From the NCBI RefSeq assembly GCF_000194155.1, contig NZ_GL877883.1, forward strand, positions 1 to 53,628: a stretch of 53,628 bases of DNA, written 5' to 3'. Numbering within the stretch: position 1 is the stretch's first letter; each line of letters opens with the position of its first letter. Of this stretch, positions 26,237 through 36,288 are shown piece after piece. A program made the position numbers and the translations under genes. This DNA is from Saccharopolyspora spinosa NRRL 18395 (GTDB taxonomy: Bacteria > Actinomycetota > Actinomycetes > Mycobacteriales > Pseudonocardiaceae). The notes below the pieces were generated by a model. The model was not told the DNA's origin. It saw only the letters and a program-made list of their open reading frames with translations, and did no database searches.

Positions 26237-26776
26237 TCACTTACCCGTCTTCCCGACCTTGCGGCGGATGATCTCACCTGCGTAGCGGACACCCTTGCCC
26301 TTGTACGGGTCGGGCTTGCGCAGCTTGCGAATCCTGGCCGCGATCTCGCCGACCAACTGCTTGTCGATGCCCTTGACCGACAGCTTGGTCGGACCGTCGA
26401 CGGCGAACTGGATGCCTTCCGGCGGCTCGATCACGATGGGGTGGCTGTAGCCGAGGGCGAACTCCAGGTTCGACCCCTTCTGCAGCACGCGGTAACCGAC
26501 GCCGTGGATCTCCAGGTCCTTCTGGTAGCCCTGGCTGACCCCGATCACCATGTTGTTGACCAGCGTCCGGGTGAGCCCGTGCAGCGAACGGCTTTCCCGC
26601 TCGTCGTTGGGGCGCTTCACCAGGATCGAACCGTCCTCGTCCCGCTCGACGACGATCGGCTCGGCGACCTGGTGCTGCAGGCTGCCCTTGGGGCCCTTCA
26701 CGTTCACCGCCGGGCCGTCGATGGTCACCTCGACGCCGGAGGGGACGGTGATCGGCAGCTTTCCGATGCGCGACAT
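26237..26776 (-). CDS. rplF: 50S ribosomal protein L6
   Basis: 179 aa with two L6 repeats: MSRIGKLPITVPSGVEVTIDG and the C-terminal IRKLRKPDPYKGKGVRYAGE, which sits near the sarcin-ricin loop. ATG at 26776 with GGAGGAG upstream; 16 bp after rpsH. Confidence 0.98.
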   Translation of the reverse strand: MSRIGKLPITVPSGVEVTIDGPAVNVKGPKGSLQHQVAEPIVVERDEDGSILVKRPNDERESRSLHGLTRTLVNNMVIGVSQGYQKDLEIHGVGYRVLQKGSNLEFALGYSHPIVIEPPEGIQFAVDGPTKLSVKGIDKQLVGEIAARIRKLRKPDPYKGKGVRYAGEIIRRKVGKTGK

Positions 26777-26792
26777 TGCCGCTCCTCCTCCC

Positions 26793-27191
26793 TTACCAGA
26801 CGTAGGCGAGGACTTCCCCGCCCACGCCCTTCTTCATGGCCTGCCGGTCGGTCAGCAGACCGCCGGAGGTCGAGATGATCGCGACGCCCAGGCCACCCAG
26901 CACCTTGGGAAGGTTGGTGGACTTGGCGTAGACCCGCAGGCCGGGCTTCGAGACCCGGCGCAGGCCCGCGATGCTCCGCTCGCGGTTCGGGCCGTACTTG
27001 AGCTCGACGACGAGCTGCTTGCAGTTCTCGCCCTCTTCGACGCGGGAGCCGGACACGTAGCCCTCCCGCTTGAGGATCTCGGCGATGTTCGCCTTCAGCT
27101 TGGAGTGCGGCATCACGACCTCGTCGTGGTATGCCGAGTTTCCGTTGCGCAGACGCGTCAGCATGTCTGCGATCGGATCGGTCATCGTCAT
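26793..27191 (-). CDS. rpsH: 30S ribosomal protein S8
   Basis: 132 aa (MTMTDPIADMLTRLRNGNSA...), ending GGEVLAYVW; S8 binds 16S helix 21 and is the usual translational repressor of the spc operon. AAAGG about 11 nt before the ATG. A 232-bp gap without a gene separates it from rpsN. Confidence 0.98.
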   Translation of the reverse strand: MTMTDPIADMLTRLRNGNSAYHDEVVMPHSKLKANIAEILKREGYVSGSRVEEGENCKQLVVELKYGPNRERSIAGLRRVSKPGLRVYAKSTNLPKVLGGLGVAIISTSGGLLTDRQAMKKGVGGEVLAYVW

Positions 27192-27423
27192 GACCTGCTC
27201 AACCTTTCTCGTCTGGTTCCGATGGGCCCCGACCGCGCACCACCCGGGATACGGGTGGCCGTCTGGGCCCTGGCCTGGACGAAGTTCGGGGTTTCCCGGC
27301 CGAGCAGCCGGGTCCCTTGTCATTTCGCGTGCAAGCACGGCGTTCGCCGCGGAGCGTGGGCATCAGCCCTGGTAGCGCCTGCTGAGGGTACCGGGAGCCG
27401 GCATTACCCCAGCAGGCGGGCAG

Positions 27424-27609
27424 TCACCAGGAGGACTTGCTCACGCCGGGCAGCTCGCCCGCGTGCGCCATCTCGCGGAAGCACACCCGGCACAGCCCGA
27501 ACTTGCGGAACACCGCACGCGGCCGACCGCAGCGCTGGCAGCGGGTGTAGCCGCGGACGTTGAACTTCGGCTTGCGCGCCGCCTTGATAACCAGCGCCTT
27601 CTTGGCCAT
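27424..27609 (-). CDS. rpsZ: 30S ribosomal protein S14 type Z
   Basis: 61 aa, zinc-binding form: two CxxC motifs (CQRC and CRVC) in TRCQRCGRPRAVFRKFGLCRVCFREMA. Starts 3 bp after the rplE stop. Zinc-dependent S14 is the default form; a zinc-free paralogue, if any, is elsewhere. Confidence 0.98.
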   Translation of the reverse strand: MAKKALVIKAARKPKFNVRGYTRCQRCGRPRAVFRKFGLCRVCFREMAHAGELPGVSKSSW

Positions 27610-27612
27610 CGC

Positions 27613-28176
27613 TCAGTTCTCCTTGAACGGGAAGCCCAGGTGCTTCAGCAGCGCCCGGCCCTCCTCATTGTTGGTGGCCGTGGTAACGACGGTGATGTCC
27701 ATGCCACGCGGGCGGTCGATGTTGTCCGGGTTGATCTCGTGGAACATCGACTGCTCGTTGAGGCCGAACGTGTAGTTGCCCTTGCCGTCGAACTGCTTCG
27801 GCGACAACCCGCGGAAGTCGCGGATTCGCGGCAGCGCGATGGTGACCAGGCGGTCCAGGAACTCCCACATCCGGTCGCCGCGCAGGGTGACCCGCGCGCC
27901 GATCGGCATGCCTTCGCGGAGCTTGAACTGCGCGATGGACTTGCGGGCCTTGCGGATCTCCGGCTTCTGACCGGTGATGATCGACAGGTCGCGGACCGCG
28001 CCCTCGATCAGCTTGCTGTCCCGAGCGGCGTCGCCAACACCCATGTTGACCACGACCTTGACCACGCCGGGCGTCTGCATCACGTTGGAGTAGTTGAACT
28101 CCTCGTTGAGCGCCTGGCGGATCTCCTCGCGGTAACGGGTCTTCAGCCGCGGGACGATCTTCTCAGCGGTAGTCAT
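27613..28176 (-). CDS. rplE: 50S ribosomal protein L5
   Basis: 187 aa, 5S rRNA binder of the central protuberance. Diagnostic MQTPGVVKVVVNMGVGDA, FKLREGMPIGARVTLRGDRMWEFLDRL and FGLNEQSMFHEI. Two bp separate its start from the rplX stop. Confidence 0.98.
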   Translation of the reverse strand: MTTAEKIVPRLKTRYREEIRQALNEEFNYSNVMQTPGVVKVVVNMGVGDAARDSKLIEGAVRDLSIITGQKPEIRKARKSIAQFKLREGMPIGARVTLRGDRMWEFLDRLVTIALPRIRDFRGLSPKQFDGKGNYTFGLNEQSMFHEINPDNIDRPRGMDITVVTTATNNEEGRALLKHLGFPFKEN

Positions 28177-28178
28177 GA

Positions 28179-28493
28179 TCAGATGTCCTTACCGTTACGA
28201 CGAGAGATGCGAACCTTCTTGCCGTCCTCACCGATGCGGTAGCCGACCCGGGTGGGCTTGCCATCGGAGTCCACGACCATCACGTTGCTCACGTGGATCG
28301 ACGCTTCCTGGGTGACGATGCCGCCGGACTGCGCGCCACGCTCGGTCCTGGAGACCTTGGTGTGCTTCTTGATCCGGTTGACACCCTCTACCAGCACGCG
28401 CTGCTCCTGCGGCATGGCCTTGATGACCTTGCCCTTGGCGCCCTTGTCCTTGCCGGAGATGACGACGACCGTGTCGCCCTTCTTGATCTTCAT
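28179..28493 (-). CDS. rplX: 50S ribosomal protein L24
   Basis: 104 aa, assembly initiator. The KOW motif (KKGDTVVVISGKDKGAKGKVIKAMP) is at the N-terminus. ATG at 28493; 76 bp after rplN. Confidence 0.98.
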   Translation of the reverse strand: MKIKKGDTVVVISGKDKGAKGKVIKAMPQEQRVLVEGVNRIKKHTKVSRTERGAQSGGIVTQEASIHVSNVMVVDSDGKPTRVGYRIGEDGKKVRISRRNGKDI

Positions 28494-28569
28494 CAGATCG
28501 ACACCTCCGGGGACAATGCTGTGGTCAAGTTGGCAAACCCCGTGTCGCGCCGTGTTCCATGCATCTTCA

Positions 28570-28938
28570 TCACAAAACCTCCGGCGCGAGCGAGATGATC
28601 TTCATGAACTTCTTGTCGCGCAGCTCGCGGGCGACCGGCCCGAAGATACGGGTGCCCCGCGGCTCACCACCGGGCTTGACCAGCACCGCGGCGTTCTCGT
28701 CGAACCGGATGTAGGAACCATCCGCCCGACGCTTTTCCTTCTTCTGGCGGACGATGACGGCCTTGACCACATCGCCCTTCTTGACTCCGGCACCGGGGAT
28801 GGCTTCCTTGACGGTCGCCACGATGATGTCCCCGAGGCCCGCGTACCGCCGACCCGACCCACCGAGGACACGGATCGTAAGGATCTCCTTGGCCCCGGTG
28901 TTGTCGGCGACACGCAGTCGCGACTCCTGCTGGATCAC
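28570..28938 (-). CDS. rplN: 50S ribosomal protein L14
   Basis: 122 aa, exact family length. GTG start at 28938 with AGGAG 7 nt upstream (VIQQESRLRVADNTGAKE); KKGDVVKAVIVRQKKEKRR and FDENAAVLV are diagnostic. First gene of the spc operon. Confidence 0.98.
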   Translation of the reverse strand: MIQQESRLRVADNTGAKEILTIRVLGGSGRRYAGLGDIIVATVKEAIPGAGVKKGDVVKAVIVRQKKEKRRADGSYIRFDENAAVLVKPGGEPRGTRIFGPVARELRDKKFMKIISLAPEVL

Positions 28939-28993
28939 GTCTTGACTCCTGACCCTAAGTACTCGGACCTGGCCCGAGCACACTCTGGCGCGC

Positions 28994-29022
28994 CAAATTT
29001 CCGACCTGACGCGCGCGGTCAA
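28994..29022 (-). promoter_or_regulatory. Possible spc-operon promoter upstream of rplN
   Basis: Minus strand TTGACC (29022-29017), 17-nt spacer, AATTTG (28999-28994). The -35 is good and the -10 poor. It lies between a hairpin after rpsQ and rplN, where an spc promoter is expected. Confidence 0.3.
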
Positions 29023-29037
29023 CTTCCGGCACGCGAA

Positions 29038-29102
29038 CCGGCCGACCGCTGGGAGGATTCCCGGCGTTGCTCGGGTGTGGGTGCCCCACAGCGGTCAGCC
29101 GG
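29038..29102 (-). terminator. Long-loop inverted repeat between rpsQ and rplN
   Basis: ccggccgaccgctg (29038-29051) pairs with 29089-29102 with one mismatch; loop 37 nt. It lies 16 bp after the rpsQ stop. Possible S10-operon terminator or processing structure. Confidence 0.45.
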
Positions 29103-29117
29103 CCGCAACCGTTTGTT

Positions 29118-29393
29118 TTACTTGGCCTTCTCGACGACCTCGACGAGCCGCCAGCGCTTGGTGGCCGACAGCGGCCGGGTCTCCATCAGCAACACGCGGT
29201 CACCGATCCCGGCCGCGTTGGCCTCGTCGTGCGCCTTGACCTTGCTGGTCTGCCGCATGACCTTGCCGTAGAGGGCGTGCTTCTTACGGTCTTCGAGGGC
29301 GACCACGATCGTCTTGTCCATCTTGTCCGAGACGACGTAGCCCTCGCGCACCTTGCGACGGTTGCGCTCCACGCCCTGTCCTTTCTCACTCAT
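29118..29393 (-). CDS. rpsQ: 30S ribosomal protein S17
   Basis: 91 aa, OB-fold primary binder of 16S rRNA: NRRKVREGYVVSDKMDKTIVVALE and GDRVLLMETRPLSATKRWRLVEVVEKAK. Start overlaps the rpmC stop (ATGA). Last gene of the S10 operon. Confidence 0.98.
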   Translation of the reverse strand: MSEKGQGVERNRRKVREGYVVSDKMDKTIVVALEDRKKHALYGKVMRQTSKVKAHDEANAAGIGDRVLLMETRPLSATKRWRLVEVVEKAK

Positions 29394-29632
29394 GCCGCGC
29401 CCTCCTCAGCGCCTTCGGGGGAAACCGTCAGGCCCAATTCGCGCTCGCGCATGATGGTGTAGATCCGGGCGATGTCCTGGCGGACGACGCGCAGCCGCCG
29501 GTTGTTCTGCAGCTGACCCGTGGCCATCTGGAAGCGAAGGTTGAACAGCTCCTCCTTCGCCTCCTTCAGCCGCTGGACGAGCTCCTCCTCGTTGAGTTCG
29601 CGGAGCTCGGATGCGGTGACACCCGCTGCCAT
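29390..29632 (-). CDS. rpmC: 50S ribosomal protein L29
   Basis: 80 aa, two-helix protein at the exit tunnel: ELNEEELVQRLKEAKEELFNLRFQMATGQL then RRLRVVRQDIARIYTIMRERE. The usual family length is about 65; the C-terminal 12 residues are an acidic extension. Overlaps both neighbours by a few bases. Confidence 0.97.
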   Translation of the reverse strand: MAAGVTASELRELNEEELVQRLKEAKEELFNLRFQMATGQLQNNRRLRVVRQDIARIYTIMRERELGLTVSPEGAEEGAA

Positions 29633-30051
29633 CAGAAGTCACCACCCTCGCGGGACACGATCTTGCACTTCATCGGGAGCTTGTGCGCCGCACGGGTCAG
29701 CGCCTCAATCGCCGTCTTCTCGTTCGGGAAGGTCAGCTCGAACATGATGCGTCCGGGCTTGACGTTGGCGACCCAGGACTCCGGCGAGCCCTTACCGGAA
29801 CCCTGACGGGTTTCCGCCGGCTTCTTGGTCAGCGGACGGTCCGGGAAGATGTTGATCCACACCTTGCCGCCACGCTTGACGTGCCGGGTGATCGCGATAC
29901 GGGCCGACTCGATCTGCCGGTTGGTCACGTAGCCGTGCTCGATCGCCTGAATGCCGTACTCGCCGAAGTTGATCCGGGTGCCACCCTTGGCGAAGCCCGT
30001 ACGCTTCGGCGCGTGGCTCTTGCGCCACTTCACCCTGCGTGGGACGAGCAC
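29632..30051 (-). CDS. rplP: 50S ribosomal protein L16
   Basis: 139 aa: MLVPRRVKWRKSHAPKRTGFAKGGT, GRIMFELTFPNEKTAIEALTRAAHKLPMKCKIV. Located at the A-site tRNA elbow. GTG start at 30051, 3 bp after the rpsC stop. Confidence 0.98.
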   Translation of the reverse strand: MLVPRRVKWRKSHAPKRTGFAKGGTRINFGEYGIQAIEHGYVTNRQIESARIAITRHVKRGGKVWINIFPDRPLTKKPAETRQGSGKGSPESWVANVKPGRIMFELTFPNEKTAIEALTRAAHKLPMKCKIVSREGGDF

Positions 30052-30054
30052 GTC

Positions 30055-30903
30055 TCAGCCCTCCGTCTTCTCTTCAGCCGCAGCAGCCTGCGGCTGCTCG
30101 CCCTCCGCGGCCTTCTCGGCCTTGGCGGACTTGTCAGCTGCAGCGCGGTCTGCGCCACCGGCACCCCGGCGACGACCACCGCGGTCGGAACGGCCACCGC
30201 GCTCGCCGCGCTCGCCGCGGTCGCCACCGCCGCGCGGCGGACGGACCTCGGACTGCTCTTGCTTCTGCTTCAGGCCACCGACCAGCTCGCCCTTGTAGAT
30301 CCACACCTTGACGCCGATGCGGCCGAAGGTGGTGCGGGCCTCGAAGAAGCCGTAGTCGATGTCCGCGCGCAGCGTGTGCAGCGGAACCCGACCCTCGCGG
30401 TAGAACTCCGAGCGGGACATCTCCGCGCCGCCCAGGCGACCCGAGCACTGCACCCGGATGCCCTTGACCTGCGGCGAGCGCATGGCCGACTGGATGGCCT
30501 TGCGCATCGCGCGCCGGAAGGACACGCGGTTGGACAGCTGCTCGGCCACGCCCTGCGCGACCAGCTGGGCGTCCGCCTCGGGGTTCTTGACCTCGAGGAT
30601 GTTGAGCTGGACCTGCTTGCCGGTCAGCTTCTCCAGCGAACCGCGGATGCGGTCCGCCTCGGCACCGCGACGGCCGATGACGATGCCCGGCCGGGCGGTG
30701 TGAATGTCCACCCGCACGCGCTCGCGGGTGCGCTCGATCTCAACCTTCGAGATCCCAGCGCGCTCCATACCGCGAGACAGCTGCCGGCGGATCTTGACGT
30801 CCTCCGCGACGTACTCCGAGTACTGCTTGTCGGCGTACCAGCGAGACTTCCAGTCCGTGGTGATGCCGAGTCGGAAGCCGTGCGGGTTGATCTTCTGACC
30901 CAC
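30055..30903 (-). CDS. rpsC: 30S ribosomal protein S3
   Basis: 282 aa. KH domain (IVIGRRGAEADRIRGSLEKLTGKQVQLNILE) and C-terminal domain (GVKVWIYKGEL) intact; mRNA entry-channel protein. Residues about 218-282 are an unusual Gly/Arg-rich then Ala/Glu/Lys-rich tail (GGGDRGERGERGGRSDRGG), longer than typical S3. Confidence 0.98.
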   Translation of the reverse strand: MGQKINPHGFRLGITTDWKSRWYADKQYSEYVAEDVKIRRQLSRGMERAGISKVEIERTRERVRVDIHTARPGIVIGRRGAEADRIRGSLEKLTGKQVQLNILEVKNPEADAQLVAQGVAEQLSNRVSFRRAMRKAIQSAMRSPQVKGIRVQCSGRLGGAEMSRSEFYREGRVPLHTLRADIDYGFFEARTTFGRIGVKVWIYKGELVGGLKQKQEQSEVRPPRGGGDRGERGERGGRSDRGGRRRGAGGADRAAADKSAKAEKAAEGEQPQAAAAEEKTEG

Positions 30904-31322
30904 TACCGGGCACTCCCCTTCTGGCTCTTTCGGGACTTGGTCGCCGCCTTCGGCCGGGACTCGACCTCGACCGTGATGTGGCTGGTGCGCTTACGGATCC
31001 GGTACGCACGGCCCTGCGCGCGCGGCCGGAACCGCTTCAACGTCGGCCCCTCGTCCACGTACGCGTGGCGCACGACCAGCGTCTCGGGGTCGAGGGAGAG
31101 GTTGTTCTCAGCGTTGGCGATCGCGCTGGCGAGCACCTTCGACACCGGACCGCTGGCGGTCTGCGGCGCGAACTGGAGCACGGCCAGGGCATCGGCGGCA
31201 CTCCGGCCCTTGATGAGCTCGACCACGCGGCGCGCCTTCATCGGCGACACGCGGACGAACCGGGCCCGCGCCACTGCGTGCGGGAATTCCTCCGCAGCAG
31301 TGGAGTCGGTACGGGCTGTCAT
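30903..31322 (-). CDS. rplV: 50S ribosomal protein L22
   Basis: 139 aa. The tunnel-lining hairpin region LKRFRPRAQGRAYRIRKRTSHITV is conserved, consistent with unaltered macrolide-site residues. Stop shares one base with the rpsC start. Confidence 0.98.
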   Translation of the reverse strand: MTARTDSTAAEEFPHAVARARFVRVSPMKARRVVELIKGRSAADALAVLQFAPQTASGPVSKVLASAIANAENNLSLDPETLVVRHAYVDEGPTLKRFRPRAQGRAYRIRKRTSHITVEVESRPKAATKSRKSQKGSAR

Positions 31323-31365
31323 CCTGCTACCCCTTGCTCTTACTCGTTCGTGTCACAGCCCCGCC

Positions 31366-31647
31366 TCAGCGGCGGCGCGACTTCCGGTCTTCCTTGACGT
31401 GGCCCTTGAAGGTGCGGGTCGGGGCGAATTCGCCCAGCTTGTGCCCGACCATCGACTCGGTGACGAACACCGGGACGTGCTTGCGACCGTCGTGCACCGC
31501 GAAGGTGTGGCCCAGCATGTCCGGGATGATCGTCGACCGGCGGGACCAGGTCTTGATCACGGTCTTCTTGCCCGACTCGTTAAGCACGTCCACCTTCTTG
31601 AGCAGGTGGTCGTCCACGAACGGGCCCTTCTTCAGGCTGCGTGGCAT
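31366..31647 (-). CDS. rpsS: 30S ribosomal protein S19
   Basis: 93 aa, exact family size: MPRSLKKGPFVDDHLLKKVD, TWSRRSTIIPDMLGHTFAVHDGRKHVPVFV. Sits 18 bp after rplB. Confidence 0.98.
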   Translation of the reverse strand: MPRSLKKGPFVDDHLLKKVDVLNESGKKTVIKTWSRRSTIIPDMLGHTFAVHDGRKHVPVFVTESMVGHKLGEFAPTRTFKGHVKEDRKSRRR

Positions 31648-31665
31648 GTTTGCTTACCTCCCTGC

Positions 31666-32499
31666 TCAGCGCTTCTTGCCAGTACGGCGACGGCGGACGA
31701 TGAGCTTGTCACTGGGCTTGCGGCGGCGGGTGCGACCCTCCGGCTTGCCCTTCGGGTTGACCGGGTGACGACCACCGGAGGTCTTGCCCTCACCACCACC
31801 GTGCGGGTGGTCCACCGGGTTCATCACGACACCGCGGACGGTCGGGCGCTTGCCCTTCCACCGCATGCGGCCCGCCTTGCCCCAGTTGATGTTGGCGTGC
31901 TCGGAGTTGCCGACCTCGCCGACGGTGGCCCGGCACCGCGCGTCCACGTTGCGGATTTCGCCCGAGGGCATCCGCAGCTGGGCGTACGGGCCGTCCTTGG
32001 CCACCAGCTGCACCCGGGCACCGGCAGACCGCGCGATCTTGGCGCCGCCACCGGGGCGGAGCTCGATCGCGTGGATCACGGTGCCGGTCGGGATGTTGCG
32101 CAGCGGCAGGTTGTTACCCGGCTTGATGTCCGCACGCGCACCGCTCTCGATGGCGTCGCCCTGCTTGATGTTGTTCGGCGCGATGATGTAGCGCTTCTCG
32201 CCATCGGCGTAGTGCAGGAGCGCGATCCGAGCACTGCGGTTCGGGTCGTACTCGATGTGCGCGACCTTGGCCGGCACACCGTCCTTGTCGTTGCGGCGGA
32301 AGTCGATCACGCGGTAAGCCCGCTTGTGACCGCCACCCTTGTGCCGCGTGGTGATCTTGCCCTGAGCGTTGCGGCCCGCCTTCTTGTTCAGCGGACGCAC
32401 CAACGACTTCTCCGGCTCCGACCGGGTGATCTCGGCGAAGTCGGACACGCTCGCGCCACGACGGCCCGGCGTCGTCGGCTTGTACTTGCGAATGCCCAT
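31666..32499 (-). CDS. rplB: 50S ribosomal protein L2
   Basis: 277 aa. Conserved peptidyl-transferase-proximal segment with His in VVMNPVDHPHGGGEGKTSGGRHPVNP. N-terminal MGIRKYKPTTPGRRGASVSDF. Confidence 0.99.
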   Translation of the reverse strand: MGIRKYKPTTPGRRGASVSDFAEITRSEPEKSLVRPLNKKAGRNAQGKITTRHKGGGHKRAYRVIDFRRNDKDGVPAKVAHIEYDPNRSARIALLHYADGEKRYIIAPNNIKQGDAIESGARADIKPGNNLPLRNIPTGTVIHAIELRPGGGAKIARSAGARVQLVAKDGPYAQLRMPSGEIRNVDARCRATVGEVGNSEHANINWGKAGRMRWKGKRPTVRGVVMNPVDHPHGGGEGKTSGGRHPVNPKGKPEGRTRRRKPSDKLIVRRRRTGKKR

Positions 32500-32531
32500 T
32501 GTTAACGCAACCTCGTCCTAATCAGCACCGG

Positions 32532-32831
32532 TCAGGCGGCCGGTCCGCCGAAGATCTCGATCGGCTTGCTCTCCGGCGACAGGGTGACGATCGCCCGCTT
32601 GGTGTCCTTGCGCTTGCCGAACCCGGTCCGGGAACGCTTGCGCTTGCCATTGCGGTTGATCGTGTTGACGCTGGTCACCTTGACGTCGAAGATCTTCTCG
32701 ACCGCGATCTTGATCTCGGTCTTGTTCGAGCGCGGGTCCACCAGGAAGGTGTACTGCCCCTGTTCGAGCAGTCCGTAGCTCTTCTCGGAGATCACCGGCG
32801 CAAGGATGATGTCTCGCGGGTCGGCGCTCAC
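32532..32831 (-). CDS. rplW: 50S ribosomal protein L23
   Basis: 99 aa; docking site for trigger factor and SRP at the exit tunnel. DIILAPVISEKSYGLLEQGQYTFLVDPRSNKTEIKIAVE is diagnostic. ATG overlaps the rplD stop. Confidence 0.98.
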   Translation of the reverse strand: MSADPRDIILAPVISEKSYGLLEQGQYTFLVDPRSNKTEIKIAVEKIFDVKVTSVNTINRNGKRKRSRTGFGKRKDTKRAIVTLSPESKPIEIFGGPAA

Positions 32832-33511
32832 TGCTGTGCCTCCTCTGCGGAAGACGCGGCGGCCTTGACCGACCGGCCCTTGACGGGGCCCGCGACGAAA
32901 CGCTCGAGCGCGGCCTTGGTGAACACCACGTCATCGCTGTTGAGGACGTCGTAGGTGTTCAGCTGGCCCGGGTCGATCAGGTGCACGTTCTGCAGGTTCC
33001 GCAGGCTCAGCCACGAGTTCTCCTCGTCGTGGCGGTTGAGCACGACCAGAACCTTCTTGGCCTCGGTCCAGTTGCGCAGCGCGGTCTTCGCCGACTTGGT
33101 GGACGGCGTCTCGCCGCCGACCACGCCGGTGACCACGTGCAGCTGGCCGGCGCGAACCCGGTCGGAGAGGGCACCGCGCAGGGCGGCGACCTTCATCTTC
33201 TTCGGGGTCCGCTGGGAGTAGTCCCGCGGCTGCGGCCCGTGGACGACGCCACCGCCGGTGAACTGCGGGGCCCGGATGGAGCCTTGCCGGGCGTTGCCGG
33301 TGCCCTTCTGGCGGTACGGCTTCTTGCCACCGCCGGACACCATGCCGCGAGTCTTGGTGGCGTGGGTGCCCTGGCGCGCGGCGGCCAGCTGGGCCACCAC
33401 GACCTGGTGCATCAGCGCCACGTTCGCCTGCACGTCGAAAATCTCGGCGGGCAGGTCGACGGTGCCGTCGGTCTTACCGTCCGGGGTACGGACGTCGAGC
33501 GTCAGGCTCAT
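32828..33511 (-). CDS. rplD: 50S ribosomal protein L4
   Basis: 227 aa. Tunnel loop KKPYRQKGTGNARQGSIRAPQFTGGGVVHGP is intact. ATG at 33511 shares one base with the rplC stop (TGATG), preferred over the GTG at 33514. The C-terminus has a short Ala/Glu extension. Confidence 0.98.
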   Translation of the reverse strand: MSLTLDVRTPDGKTDGTVDLPAEIFDVQANVALMHQVVVAQLAAARQGTHATKTRGMVSGGGKKPYRQKGTGNARQGSIRAPQFTGGGVVHGPQPRDYSQRTPKKMKVAALRGALSDRVRAGQLHVVTGVVGGETPSTKSAKTALRNWTEAKKVLVVLNRHDEENSWLSLRNLQNVHLIDPGQLNTYDVLNSDDVVFTKAALERFVAGPVKGRSVKAAASSAEEAQQ

Positions 33512-34161
33512 CACGCACCACCCTTCGCAGGACTCTTAACCAGGACCAGGCCGCCCTTGGGACCGGGGACGGCGCCCTTGATCAGCAGCAGGCCGGTCTC
33601 CGACTCCACCTTGTGAACCTTCAGGTTCTGGGTGGTGACGCGGTCCGAGCCCATCCGCCCGGCCATCCGCATGCCCTTGAACACGCGGCCCGGGGTGGCG
33701 CAGCCACCGATGGAGCCCGGCTTGCGGTGGACCGCCTGGGTACCGTGGCTGGCACCCTGGCTGCGGAAACCGTGCCGCTTGATGGTGCCCGCGAAGCCCT
33801 TGCCCTTGCTGGTGCCGACCACGTCGACCACCGCGCCCGCCTCGAAGACGTCCGCGCCGATCTCCTGGCCCAGCTCGTACTCACCGGCGTCCGCGGTGCG
33901 CAGCTCGACGACGTGGCGACGCGGGGTGACGCCGGCCTTGGTGAAGTGGCCGCTCCGCGGCTTGTTCACCTTGCGCGGGTCGATGGCGCCGAACGCCAGC
34001 TGCACGGCCGAGTAGCCGTCTTTCTCGGGGGTCCGAATCTGGGTGACCACGTTCGGCCCGGCCTGCACGACCGTCACCGGGACAATCCGGTTCTGGTCGT
34101 CGAAGACCTGGGTCATGCCGAGCTTGGTGCCCAGAATCCCCTTGATCTGCCTGTCAGACAT
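33511..34161 (-). CDS. rplC: 50S ribosomal protein L3
   Basis: 216 aa: KGILGTKLGMTQVFDDQNRIVPVTVVQAGPN, GFAGTIKRHGFRSQGASHGTQAVHRKPGSIGGCATPGRVFKGMRMAGRMG. The loop near the peptidyl-transferase centre looks normal. 36 bp after rpsJ. Confidence 0.98.
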   Translation of the reverse strand: MSDRQIKGILGTKLGMTQVFDDQNRIVPVTVVQAGPNVVTQIRTPEKDGYSAVQLAFGAIDPRKVNKPRSGHFTKAGVTPRRHVVELRTADAGEYELGQEIGADVFEAGAVVDVVGTSKGKGFAGTIKRHGFRSQGASHGTQAVHRKPGSIGGCATPGRVFKGMRMAGRMGSDRVTTQNLKVHKVESETGLLLIKGAVPGPKGGLVLVKSPAKGGA

Positions 34162-34196
34162 AGGTCTCGTTCTCTCCAGCTACCTCGTCGCCGCGC

Positions 34197-34502
34197 TTAC
34201 TGGATGTTCACGTCGACGCTGGCCGGCAGGTCGATGCGCATCAGCGCGTCAACCGTCTTCGGCGTCGGTTCGAGGATGTCGATGAGCCGCTTGTGCGTTC
34301 GCATCTCGAAGTGCTCCCGCGAGTCCTTGTACTTGTGCGGGGAGCGGATGACGCAGTAGACGTTCTTCTCCGTGGGCAGCGGCACCGGCCCAACGACCCG
34401 AGCGCCGGTGCGCGTCACGGTCTCGACGATCTTGCGTGCGGACGCGTCGATCGCCTCGTGGTCGTAGGCCTTGAGCCGGATGCGGATCTTCTGTCCCGCC
34501 AT
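34197..34502 (-). CDS. rpsJ: 30S ribosomal protein S10
   Basis: 101 aa, start MAGQKIRIRLKAYDHEAIDASARKIVETV at the ATG 34502; also NusE, the transcription antitermination partner of NusB/NusG. First gene of the S10 operon with a long untranslated region upstream. Confidence 0.98.
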   Translation of the reverse strand: MAGQKIRIRLKAYDHEAIDASARKIVETVTRTGARVVGPVPLPTEKNVYCVIRSPHKYKDSREHFEMRTHKRLIDILEPTPKTVDALMRIDLPASVDVNIQ

Positions 34503-35052
34503 AGTGGCTTGCCGTTCCTCTAGTCTCGTGCCGCGGTTTCGTCTTGGGTGCGGGTGCACCGCACCCTCGTGGGCGGTGGTGCCCCACGCGGCCTCAGCCT
34601 TGTGTCGTCCCGATGCCGGGAGGCGCCACAGCTCTCAGTCCGCCCCTGTTCAGGTATCTGGTGCCCGGTACCCGCGGTCGGGCGTGTCGCCCAGCTACCG
34701 CATACCGGTCCCCGCGAACGTCGCCGACGGGGTGAGCCTTGCGGCCCGTACACCTTCTTGTGCCCTGTTCGGCCCGCCACCGGGAATCCGGCGGCATCAG
34801 CACCGTCTGAGAACAGCCCTGAACCGGAACAAGGGCGCGAGGCCCTCGCAGCAAGGCGGCCGGAGCTTCGAACCTTCTCGAATTCGGTCAGTTCAAAACC
34901 CGGCCGCCCTGAACGAGCAACCCATACAGCATGACATACCCGTTTATCCAGCCCAAACCGGGGTGGGGTTACGGGGAGAATTGTCGCCGGGCGCACATCG
35001 CTGAGTCGGTACCGGCGGACGAAACCCTCGGCAGGTTGTCATTGAAAAGCAA
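34503..35052 (-). promoter_or_regulatory. S10-operon promoter and leader region
   Basis: About 550 bp between tuf and rpsJ without a credible gene. It must hold the S10-operon promoter and a long leader. The least GC-rich part is around 34920-34950 on the minus strand (GATAAACGGGTATGTCATGC), a likely promoter zone, but no convincing -35/-10 pair could be fixed. Confidence 0.45.
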
Positions 35053-35088
35053 GAGGGCCCGCCCCCGAAGGTTCGGGGGCGGGCCCTC
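35053..35088 (-). terminator. Terminator of tuf (str operon)
   Basis: gagggcccgcccccgaa (35053-35069) pairs perfectly with 35072-35088; on the minus strand it is followed by TTGCTTTTC. It lies 6 bp from the tuf stop. Confidence 0.92.
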
Positions 35089-35094
35089 GCCACG

Positions 35095-36288
<1,194 letters not shown>

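Noticed and set aside
29683..32505. A 940-codon plus-strand open frame opposite the S10 genes
   Set aside because: Antisense shadow of rplP-rpsC-rplV-rpsS-rplB, all of which are unmistakable.
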